DNA of 59,211 bases from Anabaena sp. 4-3 (GCF_001597745.1 NZ_LUHJ01000033.1:1-59211); one strand, 5' to 3'. Positions 27,142 through 36,422 are shown, numbered from the stretch's first letter. Numbers and translations: made by a program. The notes: generated from the letters alone by a model not told the origin.

Positions 27142-27447
27142 ATGGTAACAGTTGTTGTGATAATTAATACCCTAATCTCAATCATGCTGCTGTGCTTGGC
27201 TGGGGTGCTGTGGCAATTGAAACGAAAAATTGCATTTATAGGCGATCGCCTGACTGCCTATGAACGCTGTAGCCATGCTTTACTATATAAAGCACCCGAA
27301 AATATCTATCTTGGACAGCAGAACCTTGAGAATTTGCGCCAAAGTAACCAAGCACTACAATTACAAATTCAACAAGTACGGCAAATTATCAGCATCCTGT
27401 TGCTAGGACAACGTACTTGGCGGCGTTATGTTCGTCAACAGAGATAA
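27142..27447 (+). CDS. Small single-pass membrane protein
   Basis: A 101-residue protein with one N-terminal membrane segment (VVVIINTLISIMLLCLAGVLWQL, residues 4-26), a short basic turn (KRKIAFIGDRLTAYE), and a predicted helical Gln-rich tail (NLRQSNQALQLQIQQVRQIIS) ending in a basic cluster. No named domain is recognised. It is followed by two more small envelope-type genes on the same strand (YtxH-like, DUF948-like), and the three probably form one functional group. Confidence 0.7.
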   Translation: MVTVVVIINTLISIMLLCLAGVLWQLKRKIAFIGDRLTAYERCSHALLYKAPENIYLGQQNLENLRQSNQALQLQIQQVRQIISILLLGQRTWRRYVRQQR

Positions 27448-27586
27448 AAAATATCCACAAACTAAAGCAACATTCCTCACTGCTATATTGTCACCATAAA
27501 TTAACTCGCTAAAATCAATTCAGACTTGCCAGCTTGCAAGGAGAGCAAACCCACCTACAATGGGTTAAAGGAGAGAAACAATTAAG

Positions 27587-27937
27587 ATGTCTAATAACCG
27601 TTCTGGAATATTTATTGGCGGTTTAATGCTAGGAACTGCCATTGGTGCTTTAGCAGGATTACTAGCAGCACCACGCACAGGGCGCGAAACCCGTAAACTT
27701 TTGAAAAAATCCGCCGATGCTATCCCAGAATTGGCGGAAGATTTATCAACAAGTGTACAAATTCAAGCTGACCGTCTTTCTGCTAGTGCTTTGCGAAATT
27801 GGGATGAAACTTTAGATAGACTGCGGGAAGCGATCGCAGCTGGTGTAGATGCTAGTCAGCGAGAAAGCCAAGTCTTGAAAAAGCAAAAAACAACCCCAGA
27901 CTCAGACACACTTCCCCAAGAATTAGAACAATCATAA
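27587..27937 (+). CDS. YtxH-domain membrane protein
   Basis: A 116-residue protein with the YtxH (gas-vesicle-like) pattern: GIFIGGLMLGTAIGALAGLLAAPRTGRETRKLLKKSADAIPELAEDL, a Gly-rich hydrophobic segment followed by an amphipathic charged helix. The tail is charged and hydrophilic. Family members are small stress-linked membrane proteins of unclear role. A purine-rich ribosome-binding site (AAGGAGAGAAA) lies 8-10 bases before ATG 27587. Confidence 0.82.
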   Translation: MSNNRSGIFIGGLMLGTAIGALAGLLAAPRTGRETRKLLKKSADAIPELAEDLSTSVQIQADRLSASALRNWDETLDRLREAIAAGVDASQRESQVLKKQKTTPDSDTLPQELEQS

Positions 27938-28027
27938 ATCTGGTGACATAGCATATAAATTGCATACAGTCAAGGGTTTATGTGTAATTTTTAATGTTTA
28001 TATTTTAAACTTGAATTGTTGATAACC

Positions 28028-28516
28028 GTGGTTGACCCCCTGTTTTGGTTGGGATTCTCGATACTGTTAGTTGCTGCCAGTCTGACAGCCGTGTTGGTAG
28101 CAGCCATACCAGCTGTGCAGGAGTTAGCGAGGGCTGCTCGCAGTGCCGAAAAATTATTTGATACGCTCTCACGAGAATTACCTCCCACCTTAGAAGCCAT
28201 CCGCAGCACAGGCGTAGAAATTACAGACTTAACCGATGATGTGAGTGAAGGAGTCAAAAGCGTCGGACAGGTTGTTAAACAAGTTGATCAAAGTCTAGAT
28301 ACTGCGAAAAAACAAGCGCAAAATGTGCAAATAGGTACACGCAGCATTGTTGTAGGCGTAAAAGCCGCATGGAAAAGCTTTACCCGTCAAAAACCCACAA
28401 GGCGAACAGTTGTTGAGCGTCTACAAATGACTGAACAAGCTCCACTCACATCACGCGACAGAGAAACATTTAAGTCAGAAAATCGCCGCACCAAAACAGA
28501 AGCCTATCGTGATTAG
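28028..28516 (+). CDS. DUF948-like membrane protein
   Basis: A 162-residue protein starting VDPLFWLGFSILLVAASLTAVLVAAIPAVQEL, one membrane segment that leads into a helical DUF948-like domain (LARAARSAEKLFDTLSRELPPTLEAIRSTGVEITDLTDDVSEGVKSVGQVV). A basic tail follows. GTG 28028 fits the family start better than the TTGs at 28016 and 28019. This domain is common in small membrane proteins beside YtxH genes, and the pairing here follows that pattern. Confidence 0.82.
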   Translation: MVDPLFWLGFSILLVAASLTAVLVAAIPAVQELARAARSAEKLFDTLSRELPPTLEAIRSTGVEITDLTDDVSEGVKSVGQVVKQVDQSLDTAKKQAQNVQIGTRSIVVGVKAAWKSFTRQKPTRRTVVERLQMTEQAPLTSRDRETFKSENRRTKTEAYRD

Positions 28517-28711
28517 AGGATGAGGGAGCGCAGGAGAAAGAACTTTTACCGAGTCCCTTCCAGTCCCTAATCCCCAATCCCTTCCTAAGAACCTTTGCTT
28601 TCACACCTAAGATTAGAGTAAAGTAAACAAGTGTAACGAAGTCTCACTTTTTCCGTAGTCTTTTAAAGCAACTTGTTCACATCTACTGTTTATATTTGTA
28701 TAAAAACGTCC

Positions 28712-29521
28712 ATGCAGTCTTGTTTTTGGCGCAAAATCTTAGTATCTATTACAGTATTTTTCTTGGCTGGGTCACTGTGGCTGATGAATCCTTCCTCAGC
28801 ACTGGCTTATGACAATCCCGAATTGTTACCTGATTATTTCACCCCGATTGTGGACTTAGCTAAGGCTCTCCCAGACCCCCAGGAAGAAAAGCTAATTGAG
28901 GAAATTAACCAATTTGAAGCGGATACTGGTTGGAAACTGCGGGTATTGACTCAGTATGACCGTACCCCAGGTAGAGCAGTCATCAATTATTGGGGTTTGG
29001 ATGACAAAAGTATACTCTTGGTTGCTGATTCCCGTGGTGGCAACATCCTCAGCTTTAGCGTTGGTGATGCGGTTTACGAACTTTTACCCCGGACTTTCTG
29101 GATAGAATTACAAACTCGCTTTGGTAATTTATATTTTGTACGTGAACAAGGGGAAGACCAAGCGATTTTACAAGCTTTAGGTTCTGTGAAGGGCTGTTTA
29201 CTCAAGGGTGGTTGCACCGTCGTTCCGGGTTTACCTAGAGAACAATGGATTTTAACATTAATTACCTCTATCATTGGGGGGATTATTTGTGGATTTGCAG
29301 CGCAACCCCGCACTGAAGAACAAGTTGTAGCTTGGCAATGGGCGTTAATTTTCTCGCCTTTGTGGGGAATTTTGTTCATCGCCTTCGGAATTGGGCCAGT
29401 AGTGACACGTACCAGTGATTGGTTGCCTTTAGTGCGTAACATTTCCGGTTTTCTCATCGGTGCTTTGGTTGCTTACCTGTCACCTGTGTTTAGTCGTCCT
29501 TCTTCTAGTGCGAATTCTTGA
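28712..29521 (+). CDS. psb32: TPM-domain thylakoid protein, Psb32-like
   Basis: A 269-residue protein from ATG 28712. It has a signal peptide (MQSCFWRKILVSITVFFLAGSLWLMNPSSALA), then a TPM domain (LLPDYFTPIVDLAKALPDPQEEKLIEEINQFEADTGWKLRVLTQYDRTPGRAVINYWGLDDKSILLVAD) and three C-terminal membrane segments (about 178-255). Cyanobacterial Psb32 protects photosystem II from photodamage and speeds its repair; this protein matches that layout. The related plant TLP18.3 has the same domain. A long STRR stretch separates it from the DUF948-like gene, so it has its own promoter region. Confidence 0.88.
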   Translation: MQSCFWRKILVSITVFFLAGSLWLMNPSSALAYDNPELLPDYFTPIVDLAKALPDPQEEKLIEEINQFEADTGWKLRVLTQYDRTPGRAVINYWGLDDKSILLVADSRGGNILSFSVGDAVYELLPRTFWIELQTRFGNLYFVREQGEDQAILQALGSVKGCLLKGGCTVVPGLPREQWILTLITSIIGGIICGFAAQPRTEEQVVAWQWALIFSPLWGILFIAFGIGPVVTRTSDWLPLVRNISGFLIGALVAYLSPVFSRPSSSANS

Positions 29522-29655
29522 TTGGGGACTGGGGATTGGGGATTGGGGACTGGGTGAAAATTCTTCTTCCTCCGCTTCCTCTGCTTCCTCCACTTCTTCC
29601 TCATAGTTCGCACCAGCTGTTAAGCTGAAAGCTAGTTTTTCAGCACTGAATAGCA

Positions 29656-30279
29656 ATGGAATGGCACGTAACTGATGCTCAAAGTTTAGCAATTATTGAT
29701 AGGGAGATTGGCGATCATGTCCTCTCGCCCGCAGAGTATGAGATTGTGCGGCGGGTAATTTATGCTACGGCTGACTTTGAGTATAAGTATTTAATTCGGT
29801 TTTCTGAGCGTGCATTACAATCTGGTGCAGCAGCATTGGCGGCACGTACTACTATTGTGGTAGATGTGCCGATGGTGCAATCAGGTATTGCCTACGCTGT
29901 TCAAAATACTTTTGCTAATGCAGTGTATTGCAGCACGGAAACGATCACCCGTCCCCAAACCGAAAAGACTCGTGCAGCTTGGGGAATCGAAACTCTCGCC
30001 AAGCGTTACCCAGAGGGGATTTTTATAGTAGGTCAAGCACAAACCGCATTAACAACTCTGGTAAATTTAATCGAAGCAGAAGAAATTCATCCGGCTTTAA
30101 TCATTGCTACACCTGTGCTATTCTTCGATGAGGATGATGCTAAAATCCGCTTGCAAGATTCCCTCGTGCCTAATATTACAATTGATACCCGTAAAGGTAA
30201 TGCAGTTGTAGCAGCTGCGATCGCTGACGGTTTGATAGACTTAGCATGGCAAGCTTACGGGCTGAATAAGCGGGTGTAG
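29656..30279 (+). CDS. cobH: Precorrin-8X methylmutase
   Basis: CobH/CbiC moves the C11 methyl group to C12 to give hydrogenobyrinate (or cobyrinate). The 207-residue protein has IIDREIGDHVLSPAEYEIVRRVIYATADFEY, ARTTIVVDVPMVQSGIA, ETITRPQTEKTRAAWGIE, IFIVGQAQTALTTLVNLI and a final RKGNAVVAAAIADGLIDLAW, all family blocks. Length is normal. It is a second isolated cobalamin gene in the window, which fits the scattered layout of corrin genes in cyanobacteria. Confidence 0.95.
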   Translation: MEWHVTDAQSLAIIDREIGDHVLSPAEYEIVRRVIYATADFEYKYLIRFSERALQSGAAALAARTTIVVDVPMVQSGIAYAVQNTFANAVYCSTETITRPQTEKTRAAWGIETLAKRYPEGIFIVGQAQTALTTLVNLIEAEEIHPALIIATPVLFFDEDDAKIRLQDSLVPNITIDTRKGNAVVAAAIADGLIDLAWQAYGLNKRV

Positions 30280-30350
30280 GGGTGTAGGGGGCAGGGAACA
30301 GGGGGAGAAGACTGTTACCCAGTCAACTATCAACCATCAACTATCAACAG

Positions 30351-31040
30351 CTATTCTTCAATTCTGCGGCGGCGAGGTCTTTCTTGTCTTGTTTGTCGGG
30401 CTTCGCGTAGACGGTTACTCACTTCATCAAAAAAATCTCGTCTAATATAAGGGTAATCACTCACCCAGATATCACGACTGGGAATATAGACATCACTAAA
30501 GTCATCAATGCTGCTCAAATCTGGGCGATTTGACATGACAATCATTTCAGCTATTTGACCACGGGCAATTGCTTTATGAAAAGGACGCAGTGGTGCTTCT
30601 AGTTCCACTGTAAATCCTGTATTGTCGCCAACTTCGATGTTAATGCGTTTCTCCCGGTTCTCGACAATGACTAATTCGCCTTTACTGTTGACGGTTTCTT
30701 GTTTGCCAATTAACTTGTCTGTAATCCACCAATCCAAAATTCGACCACGGAAAAAGCCACTGTATTTGTAACGGCGACATTTGGCGTTGCGTATACTCGC
30801 CTGGAAAATTGGATACCACCACCAAAATAGTGCGGCGATGATTCCCAGGAAAAATAATATGGGGTTAGACGCTAACCGAAATACTACTTTTACCAGCAGA
30901 ATTACAGCTACGATGACTACAGAAATTAATAGACGTTGCAAAAAATTAGAAAACTTCCCCCAATAATACTTGTACTGTGGGCCAGTGGCAATTAGGGGAA
31001 TGATTTGTTCAAATTTCTGACGAGTCAGTGGCACTAACAT
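30351..31040 (-). CDS. Conserved cyanobacterial membrane protein
   Basis: A 229-residue protein with two adjacent membrane segments (about residues 36-56, LLISVVIVAVILLVKVVFRL, and 59-78, PILFFLGIIAALFWWWYPIF). A cytosolic C-terminal part follows with KYSGFFRGRILDWWITDKLIG and a long stretch of beta-like character, ending in an Arg-rich tail (REARQTRQERPRRRRIEE). I do not recognise a functional domain. Homologues have sometimes been named phosphate permeases, but I see no transporter motif. It ends before and lies 18 bases downstream of dapB, so the two may form an operon. Confidence 0.72.
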   Translation of the reverse strand: MLVPLTRQKFEQIIPLIATGPQYKYYWGKFSNFLQRLLISVVIVAVILLVKVVFRLASNPILFFLGIIAALFWWWYPIFQASIRNAKCRRYKYSGFFRGRILDWWITDKLIGKQETVNSKGELVIVENREKRINIEVGDNTGFTVELEAPLRPFHKAIARGQIAEMIVMSNRPDLSSIDDFSDVYIPSRDIWVSDYPYIRRDFFDEVSNRLREARQTRQERPRRRRIEE

Positions 31041-31057
31041 GAGTGAGAATTGGTAAT

Positions 31058-31894
31058 TTAGAGAATTTTTTCTAAACCATATACTAATGACTTTAACTGC
31101 AATACTTTGCGAATTGCTAGTAATACTCCTGGCATATAACAGGCGCGATCGCTCGTATCATGGCGTAAAGTATAAATTTGTCCCGGTGCGCCAAAAATCA
31201 CTTCTTGATGGGCTATCAGTCCCGGCAAGCGTACACTATGTATTCTAATACCTTCTTGGGCTAAACTGCCTCTAGCTCCCGGTATTTTCTCCGTTTCTTC
31301 CACAACGGCAGGGTTAAAAGTTTTACCCATCTCTGCGAGTAATTGCGCGGTTTGAATGGCAGTACCGCTAGGCGCGTCAGCTTTTTGGTTATGGTGCAGT
31401 TCGATAATTTCTACATGATCAAAATATTGAGACGCTGTAATAGCGGCTTGTTGTAGTAGCACCACCCCAATAGAGAAGTTAGGAATAATTAAACAACCAG
31501 TGCTGGCTTTTTCGGCAAAGTCTGCCAATTCTTGAATTTGTTCTGGACTTAACCCGGTAGTACCCACTACAGGACGAATTCCATAGGCGATCGCACTGCG
31601 AACATTATCATAAACTGAATCAGGATGCGTAAAGTCTACAATCACCCCTGGCGGCCCTTGTCTTTCTCCAGCCACATACCCTAACATCGGTTCTAATTGG
31701 TCTGTAATCGGAACTTCTAACGGTTCTCCTAAACCCGCCAGTTCCCCAGCATCTTTACCTTGATGTTCTGGGCTGCGGTCAATTGCACCCATTAAATTTA
31801 AGTCTGGTGCTTGTGCTACCGCTTTCACCACTTCGCGACCCATTTTACCAGCCGCACCATTCACAATCACAGGTATAGGAGCTTGATTCGTCAT
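31058..31894 (-). CDS. dapB: 4-hydroxy-tetrahydrodipicolinate reductase
   Basis: DapB reduces the dihydrodipicolinate precursor in lysine and diaminopimelate synthesis. From ATG 31894 ([26 protein letters not shown]) the product is 278 residues. It has the NAD(P) loop [37 protein letters not shown], and the catalytic [20 protein letters not shown] with the HH-K pattern. Length is normal. An upstream in-frame GTG-like extension exists but lacks the family start. Confidence 0.96.
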   Translation of the reverse strand: MTNQAPIPVIVNGAAGKMGREVVKAVAQAPDLNLMGAIDRSPEHQGKDAGELAGLGEPLEVPITDQLEPMLGYVAGERQGPPGVIVDFTHPDSVYDNVRSAIAYGIRPVVGTTGLSPEQIQELADFAEKASTGCLIIPNFSIGVVLLQQAAITASQYFDHVEIIELHHNQKADAPSGTAIQTAQLLAEMGKTFNPAVVEETEKIPGARGSLAQEGIRIHSVRLPGLIAHQEVIFGAPGQIYTLRHDTSDRACYMPGVLLAIRKVLQLKSLVYGLEKIL

Positions 31895-32344
31895 AATTAA
31901 ACAGCCCAATTCGCCAAATATTAGACAATTTATCTTACCAAGCCGTGGTTCTCTTACTGCTACATCTTACCGGAATTTTCCCAACCCAGGGTTAGTTCCT
32001 CTGCGGGTTTAGCCTACTATTACAGCTTACTTGCTCCTAGATGTCCTATACAGTTAATGTTGTTTAATACACAGTGAAAGTGAGTATTAACTATTTATTT
32101 TTTACCCGAATATATTCCTGTGATATTCATCAGAAAAATTTTCTGGTTATTTTTGGATTGAAAATCTTTTTACAGGTTTTAAAATTCAATAAAAAAAACC
32201 AGAGAGTAGATTCTCTGGTTGATAGATACAGACACAACAATCAATAATGAGATTATTTACTTTAGCATGGTGTAAGTAGAGATACCATCTGGAATCGGGC
32301 AAAATCTGCGGTTTTTTTCGCTGTTTATTTTCTACCTGTTGATA
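31895..32344. other. dapB-psaK gap
   Basis: No gene. The gap holds the dapB upstream region and the psaK 3' region, with the psaK terminator at 32199-32220. I see no other ordered feature. Confidence 0.6.
32199..32220 (-). terminator. psaK: psaK Rho-independent terminator
   Basis: On the minus strand AACCAGAGA pairs with TCTCTGGTT across a short loop and is followed directly by a run of eight T. This is a textbook terminator about 125 bases past the psaK stop codon. Confidence 0.85.
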
Positions 32345-32605
32345 CTAAAATCTACCCAGGTTATGCAGTCCTAAAATAATACCTGCTCCTAGTACATGAC
32401 CAAAAGCTGTAGTTGCTAATAAGCCGGGTACACCAAAGCCACCGAAGAAATTGGCAGATGGTAAAGCTGGCTCGGAACTGGGATACTTAATAGTGAATTT
32501 GCCAAAAGCAATAGCAAAGATATTGGCAATAATCATGATAATCCCAATTGTGGGACTCCATTCCAGGGGTGTGGTTGCCGCAGCGAGTAAGGTTGAAGTT
32601 AACAC
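32345..32605 (-). CDS. psaK: Photosystem I subunit PsaK
   Basis: An 86-residue photosystem I subunit with two membrane helices (IGIIMIIANIFAIAFGKFTI at about 20-39 and GVPGLLATTAFGHVLGAGIILGL at about 58-80). The connecting loop PSSEPALPSANFFGGFG is typical of PsaK. PsaK sits at the edge of PSI and helps bind phycobilisomes or IsiA during state transitions. The start is GTG 32605, with an AGGAG box 10 bases upstream. Confidence 0.94.
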   Translation of the reverse strand: MLTSTLLAAATTPLEWSPTIGIIMIIANIFAIAFGKFTIKYPSSEPALPSANFFGGFGVPGLLATTAFGHVLGAGIILGLHNLGRF

Positions 32606-33143
32606 CTGAATTAAGCTCCTGAAATTTATTCATTCATTGCAATATCATCTGCAATATCCCGCAATAAATTCAAGAGAATTTCCCATTTTGCAGCATTATT
32701 TAACATTCTTTTTCAATCCTTAATACAATGGGGGAAATTAACTCAGTCGTGAGGTTTGTTTGGGGCGTAAAAACACGATTTGATATCACATATTTGAGAT
32801 GAATTGTGTTTTTGTAATTACATAGTTATAAATCTTAATAAGTAAAATAGATAAGACTTACGCAAGTGAATGTCTTGTAGGGTGCGTCAGAATGTTTAAA
32901 TGCTGTCAATAAACGTATTTTTGATATCTGACGCACCCTACTAATATGCTTGATGTGGCTGGCGTGGCGTAGCCATAGATGCACCAAATCAATAATGTAG
33001 AGACGTTGCATGCAACGTCTCTACATGAATAAAACATTACGCCTAAACCCCACTCCCTACACCCGGCATTGATTGAAAGATAGGCGATCGCTCTCCAGAT
33101 AATCTAAACTCAAAGGAAGACCGATTTATTCTCAACTGCTGCT
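32606..33143. other. psaK-sufE gap with composite repeat copy A
   Basis: No gene. The first part (to about 32870) is AT-rich and contains the psaK promoter and leader. From 32878 to 33024 lies the composite palindromic repeat described separately. Promoter elements for sufE would fall between 33030 and 33140. Confidence 0.6.
32878..33024. repeat. Composite palindromic repeat, copy A
   Basis: Three modules in order: an inverted pair TAGGGTGCGTCAG / CTGACGCACCCTA (32878-32941); CTGGCGTGGCGTAGCCATAG and following bases (32959-32983); and a perfect 28-bp palindrome (32997-33024) whose half reads GTAGAGACGTTGCA. The latter two modules recur at 39874-39940, but there with the second module inverted and on the other side. 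Confidence 0.88.
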
Positions 33144-33584
33144 ATGTCTTCAACTTTAGACTCTTTACCACCTGCACTAGCTAAAATTGTTCAGCGTTTT
33201 CAACGGGCGACAGACCAAAGAAGACGTACTGAACAGTTAATTGCCTACGGTAACAAACTCAAGGATTTTCCTGAAGCTGACAAACTACCGGAAAATAAAG
33301 TTCCTGGCTGTGTTTCTCAGGTTTACATCACTGCGTCGCTTGATGATGGTAAGGTGGTTTACCAGGCTGACTCGGATGCTTTCATCAGTAAAGGTATGGT
33401 TGGTCTGTTGATTGAAGGCTTAAATGGACTAACTCCCACAGAAATTTTAGAACTGACACCAGATTTCATTCAAGCTACTGGTTTAAATGTGAGTCTCACC
33501 CCTTCCCGCGCTAATGGTTTTTATAACATTTTTAAAACAATGCAAAAAAAAGCGTTGGAATGTAAGTTAGACCTGCCAAACTAA
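33144..33584 (+). CDS. sufE: Fe-S assembly sulfur acceptor SufE
   Basis: SufE takes sulfane sulfur from the cysteine desulfurase SufS onto a conserved Cys and passes it to the SufBCD scaffold. The 146-residue protein has the Cys loop in KVPGCVSQVYITASLDDG, and the family pattern YGNKLKDFPEADKLPENKVPGC and FISKGMVGLLIEGLNGLTPTEILELTPDFI. It is an orphan here; sufBCDS are not in this window. The next gene begins 33 bases after the stop. Confidence 0.94.
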   Translation: MSSTLDSLPPALAKIVQRFQRATDQRRRTEQLIAYGNKLKDFPEADKLPENKVPGCVSQVYITASLDDGKVVYQADSDAFISKGMVGLLIEGLNGLTPTEILELTPDFIQATGLNVSLTPSRANGFYNIFKTMQKKALECKLDLPN

Positions 33585-33616
33585 AAGTATTGTGTACACA
33601 CCACATATTTAGTGCG

Positions 33617-34531
33617 ATGTCTACCAGTTTATTATCACCCTCTGACACTACTGGATTTGGTGGAATAGTTAAAGAATATGCTTGGCAATGGCAAAACCAA
33701 CCATTGCGCGTTGTTTATGAAACTCTGGGCAATGGTTCACCCATATTACTGTTGCCAGCTTTTAGCAGCGTTTCCACCCGTGCAGAAATGGCACAATTAG
33801 CCAAACTACTATCTCCCCATTTTCAAGTAGTGGCTGTAGACTGGCCAGGATTTGGGCAATCTTCACGCCCTAGTTTAGATTACCGACCAGAAATTTATCA
33901 GCAATTTTTGGCGGATTTCGTGCAAGCTGTGTTTACTACCCCGATAATTGTCATAGCGGCTGGTCATGCTAGTAGTTATGTGTTGCAATTAGCGCATCAA
34001 CAGCCAGATACTTTTTCCAAGATGGTTTTAGTTGCACCGACTTGGCGCGGCCCTTTACCGACAATGGGGGCAAATCCACAAGTAGGTGGTATAGTTAGGG
34101 GATTGGTGCGATCGCCTATTTTGGGTCAAATCCTCTACAAACTCAATACTACACCCTCATTCTTAAGATTTATGTATCGTCGCCATGTTTTTGTCGATAC
34201 AGCCAAACTTACACCCAATTTCATCGCCCAAAAATGGCAAACAACCCAAAAACCAGGGGCTAGATTTGCTTCTGCGGCTTTTGTCACAGGAAATATTGAC
34301 GCAGTACACAATCAATCAGATTTTCTCGCCTTGGTAGAGTCTTTAACTGTTCCCCTGATGGTAATCATAGGAGAATCTAGCCCCCCCAAATCCCGCGCCG
34401 AAATGCAGACTGTCGCCGCACTTCCAAAAGTGAGTAGCGTTGTACTTCCCGGTTCTTTGGGAATGCACGAGGAATACCCACAAGAAGTGTTTGCAGCAAT
34501 TGACGATTTTCTGCACGCGCCACAAAATTAG
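33617..34531 (+). CDS. Alpha/beta-hydrolase fold protein lacking a normal triad
   Basis: From ATG 33617 the product is 304 residues with a clear alpha/beta-hydrolase fold: oxyanion-loop region LLLPAFSSVSTRAEM, VVAVDWPGFGQSSRP, and a late LPGSLGMHEEYPQEVFAAIDDFL. At the nucleophile elbow the sequence is AAGHASSYVLQLA, so the GxSxG serine position is Ala118. The usual acid region reads IGESSPPKSRAEM without Asp. His284 is kept. It may be a non-catalytic member, or use Ser119. It closely follows sufE and may be co-expressed; a link to Fe-S assembly is conjecture. Confidence 0.78.
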   Translation: MSTSLLSPSDTTGFGGIVKEYAWQWQNQPLRVVYETLGNGSPILLLPAFSSVSTRAEMAQLAKLLSPHFQVVAVDWPGFGQSSRPSLDYRPEIYQQFLADFVQAVFTTPIIVIAAGHASSYVLQLAHQQPDTFSKMVLVAPTWRGPLPTMGANPQVGGIVRGLVRSPILGQILYKLNTTPSFLRFMYRRHVFVDTAKLTPNFIAQKWQTTQKPGARFASAAFVTGNIDAVHNQSDFLALVESLTVPLMVIIGESSPPKSRAEMQTVAALPKVSSVVLPGSLGMHEEYPQEVFAAIDDFLHAPQN

Positions 34532-34611
34532 ATCCTGGTATCGCCAACTTGGGAGAAATTAATGCACAGATGCACATTCAATTGTCACTGTGCATCTTTG
34601 TTCATTGGGGG

Positions 34612-35250
34612 TTATATTGTCAAACCAATTCCGCTAGCAGCAAAATCAGCAACGGTTTTCTGAGAAAATTCATGAGTAGCGATCGCCTGTAACATTGCCA
34701 ATGGTAAAGTCAGATGATGCGCCCCAGCTTGTAACGATGCTGCTGCTTCTTCTGGTGATTTGATACTAGCTGCCAATATTTCTACATCACTACCTTTAAG
34801 GATACTGGCCATGTCTCGCACTAAAGCAATACCATCACCTAACAAACGTGTGGCACGATTAACATAGGCTATAGCAATTTTCGCCCCCGCTTCCTTTGCC
34901 ACCGCAGCCTGTGCGGGGCTATAAATACCTGTGACAGAACAGGTAATTTCTGGTGAGAGAGTCGCCACAACTTCAAAACCTAGAGGTGTGGCGGGAATTT
35001 TCAAGATTGTTTGTGAACCAATAATTTCAAATGCTTTTCTGCCTTCTGCTACCATGCCTTGTTTATCTGCGCTCAATAGTTGGTAGTATAATGGCCCCGA
35101 AGTCAAAGCCACCAATGTTTTTAGGGTGGTTTCCGGTGGGGTTTCTGCTTGTGCTAATAAGGTAGGATTAGTGGTAATACCTTTCACCCAACCCCAATGT
35201 TGAACAATTTCCGCTTCGGATGCGATCGCTGAATCTAAATAAAGTGCCAT
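34612..35250 (-). CDS. Transaldolase/fructose-6-phosphate aldolase family protein
   Basis: A 212-residue protein of the small transaldolase (TalC/FSA) group. Marks are MALYLDSAIASEAEIVQHWGWVKGITTNPTLLAQ, YYQLLS, the Schiff-base lysine in TILKIPATPLGFEVV, CSVTGIYSPAQAAVAKEAGAKIAIAYVNRA and a final LTLPLAMLQAI. Enzymes of this group act on dihydroxyacetone-type donors with aldehydes; whether this is a true transaldolase or an aldolase cannot be decided. ATG 35250 is preferred to a TTG six bases upstream. Confidence 0.85.
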   Translation of the reverse strand: MALYLDSAIASEAEIVQHWGWVKGITTNPTLLAQAETPPETTLKTLVALTSGPLYYQLLSADKQGMVAEGRKAFEIIGSQTILKIPATPLGFEVVATLSPEITCSVTGIYSPAQAAVAKEAGAKIAIAYVNRATRLLGDGIALVRDMASILKGSDVEILAASIKSPEEAAASLQAGAHHLTLPLAMLQAIATHEFSQKTVADFAASGIGLTI

Positions 35251-35373
35251 AATCAACCTTGATCAACTCACCCTCAAATTTTATGGCGATTGGGCAGTTT
35301 CCTGTAATGGCGAGGGGTTAATTTGTCACCCGTCACCCAGTACACAGAAAAAGATAAAAAGACTTATCATAGG

Positions 35374-35388
35374 TGATAATGATTATCC
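35374..35388. promoter_or_regulatory. Zur-type box
   Basis: TGATAATGATTATCC matches 14 of 15 positions of the cyanobacterial Zur consensus TGATAATNATTATCA as I recall it. It sits about 25 bases before the GTPase start codon, in a position where a repressor would block transcription. COG0523 genes are regular Zur targets, which supports the call. Confidence 0.75.
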
Positions 35389-35413
35389 ATAAGGTGAGAT
35401 AAGAGGCTTTAAT

Positions 35414-36385
35414 ATGGTGGCTGACGTAATCTCAGATTCAGTTCCCGTTACTGTTTTGACTGGCTATTTAGGAGCAGGGAAAACAACTCTACTCAATCAC
35501 ATCCTCACCTACGAACACGGTAAAAAAGTGGCTGTGATCGTCAATGAATTTGGGGAAGTAGGCATTGATAATCAATTAGTTATTGATGCCGATGAAGAAA
35601 TATTTGAAATGAATAATGGCTGTATTTGTTGTACAGTTCGGGGTGACTTAATTCGCATCATCGGTAATTTGATGAAGCGGCGTGATAAGTTTGACCATTT
35701 AGTGATAGAAACAACCGGATTAGCTGACCCTGCGCCAGTAATTCAGACATTCTTTGTTGATGAAGATATGCAAAGTCAACTGTCTTTAGATGCTGTGGTG
35801 ACAGTAGTTGATGCCAAGCATATCTGGCAGCATTGGGAAGCAGACGAAGCCCAAGAACAGATTGCGTTTGCCGATGTCATTTTACTAAATAAAACAGATT
35901 TAGTTACACCTGAAGAATTAGAAGAATTAGAAAAACGAATTCGGTCAATGAATGCGATGGCGAAAATCTACCGCACTCGTAACTCAGAATTATCAATGGA
36001 TGCTTTATTAGGTGTGAAAGCCTTTGATTTAGACCGCGCTTTAGAAATTGATCCAGATTTCTTGGGTGAAGATGCCCACGAACATGATGATAGTGTTTTT
36101 TCTGTGGCGTTAGTAGAAGAAGGCGCAGTTGATGGGGAAAAATTAAACGCTTGGCTAGGGGAATTATTGCGGACTCAAGGAACTGATATCTTCCGCATGA
36201 AAGGAATATTAAATATTGCTGGCGAAGATAATAGATTTGTCTTTCAAGGTGTACACATGATTTTTGATGGTAGACCTGATAGACCTTGGAAAGCTACCGA
36301 AAAGCGGAAAAATGAACTGGTTTTCATCGGTCGTAATCTTGATGAAGCCCAATTGAAACAAGATTTTCGTGCTTGTATAGCTTAA
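35414..36385 (+). CDS. COG0523 (CobW/ZNG1-like) GTPase, Zur-box linked
   Basis: A 323-residue G3E GTPase without a His-rich tract. It has Walker A (GYLGAGKTT, residues 17-25), CxCC metal site in NNGCICCTV (Cys70, 72, 73), ETTGLADP near 99-106, the NKTD guanine motif in VILLNKTDLV, and a CobW_C domain (FRMKGILNIAGEDNRFVFQGVHMIFDGRPDRPW). Zinc-starvation paralogues of this family are thought to hand zinc to essential enzymes. A Zur-type box upstream supports this. It is followed by a WD40 gene on the same strand. Confidence 0.93.
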   Translation: MVADVISDSVPVTVLTGYLGAGKTTLLNHILTYEHGKKVAVIVNEFGEVGIDNQLVIDADEEIFEMNNGCICCTVRGDLIRIIGNLMKRRDKFDHLVIETTGLADPAPVIQTFFVDEDMQSQLSLDAVVTVVDAKHIWQHWEADEAQEQIAFADVILLNKTDLVTPEELEELEKRIRSMNAMAKIYRTRNSELSMDALLGVKAFDLDRALEIDPDFLGEDAHEHDDSVFSVALVEEGAVDGEKLNAWLGELLRTQGTDIFRMKGILNIAGEDNRFVFQGVHMIFDGRPDRPWKATEKRKNELVFIGRNLDEAQLKQDFRACIA

Positions 36386-36422
36386 TTTAGGGACTGGGGA
36401 CAAATCAATTCAAAATTCGTCT

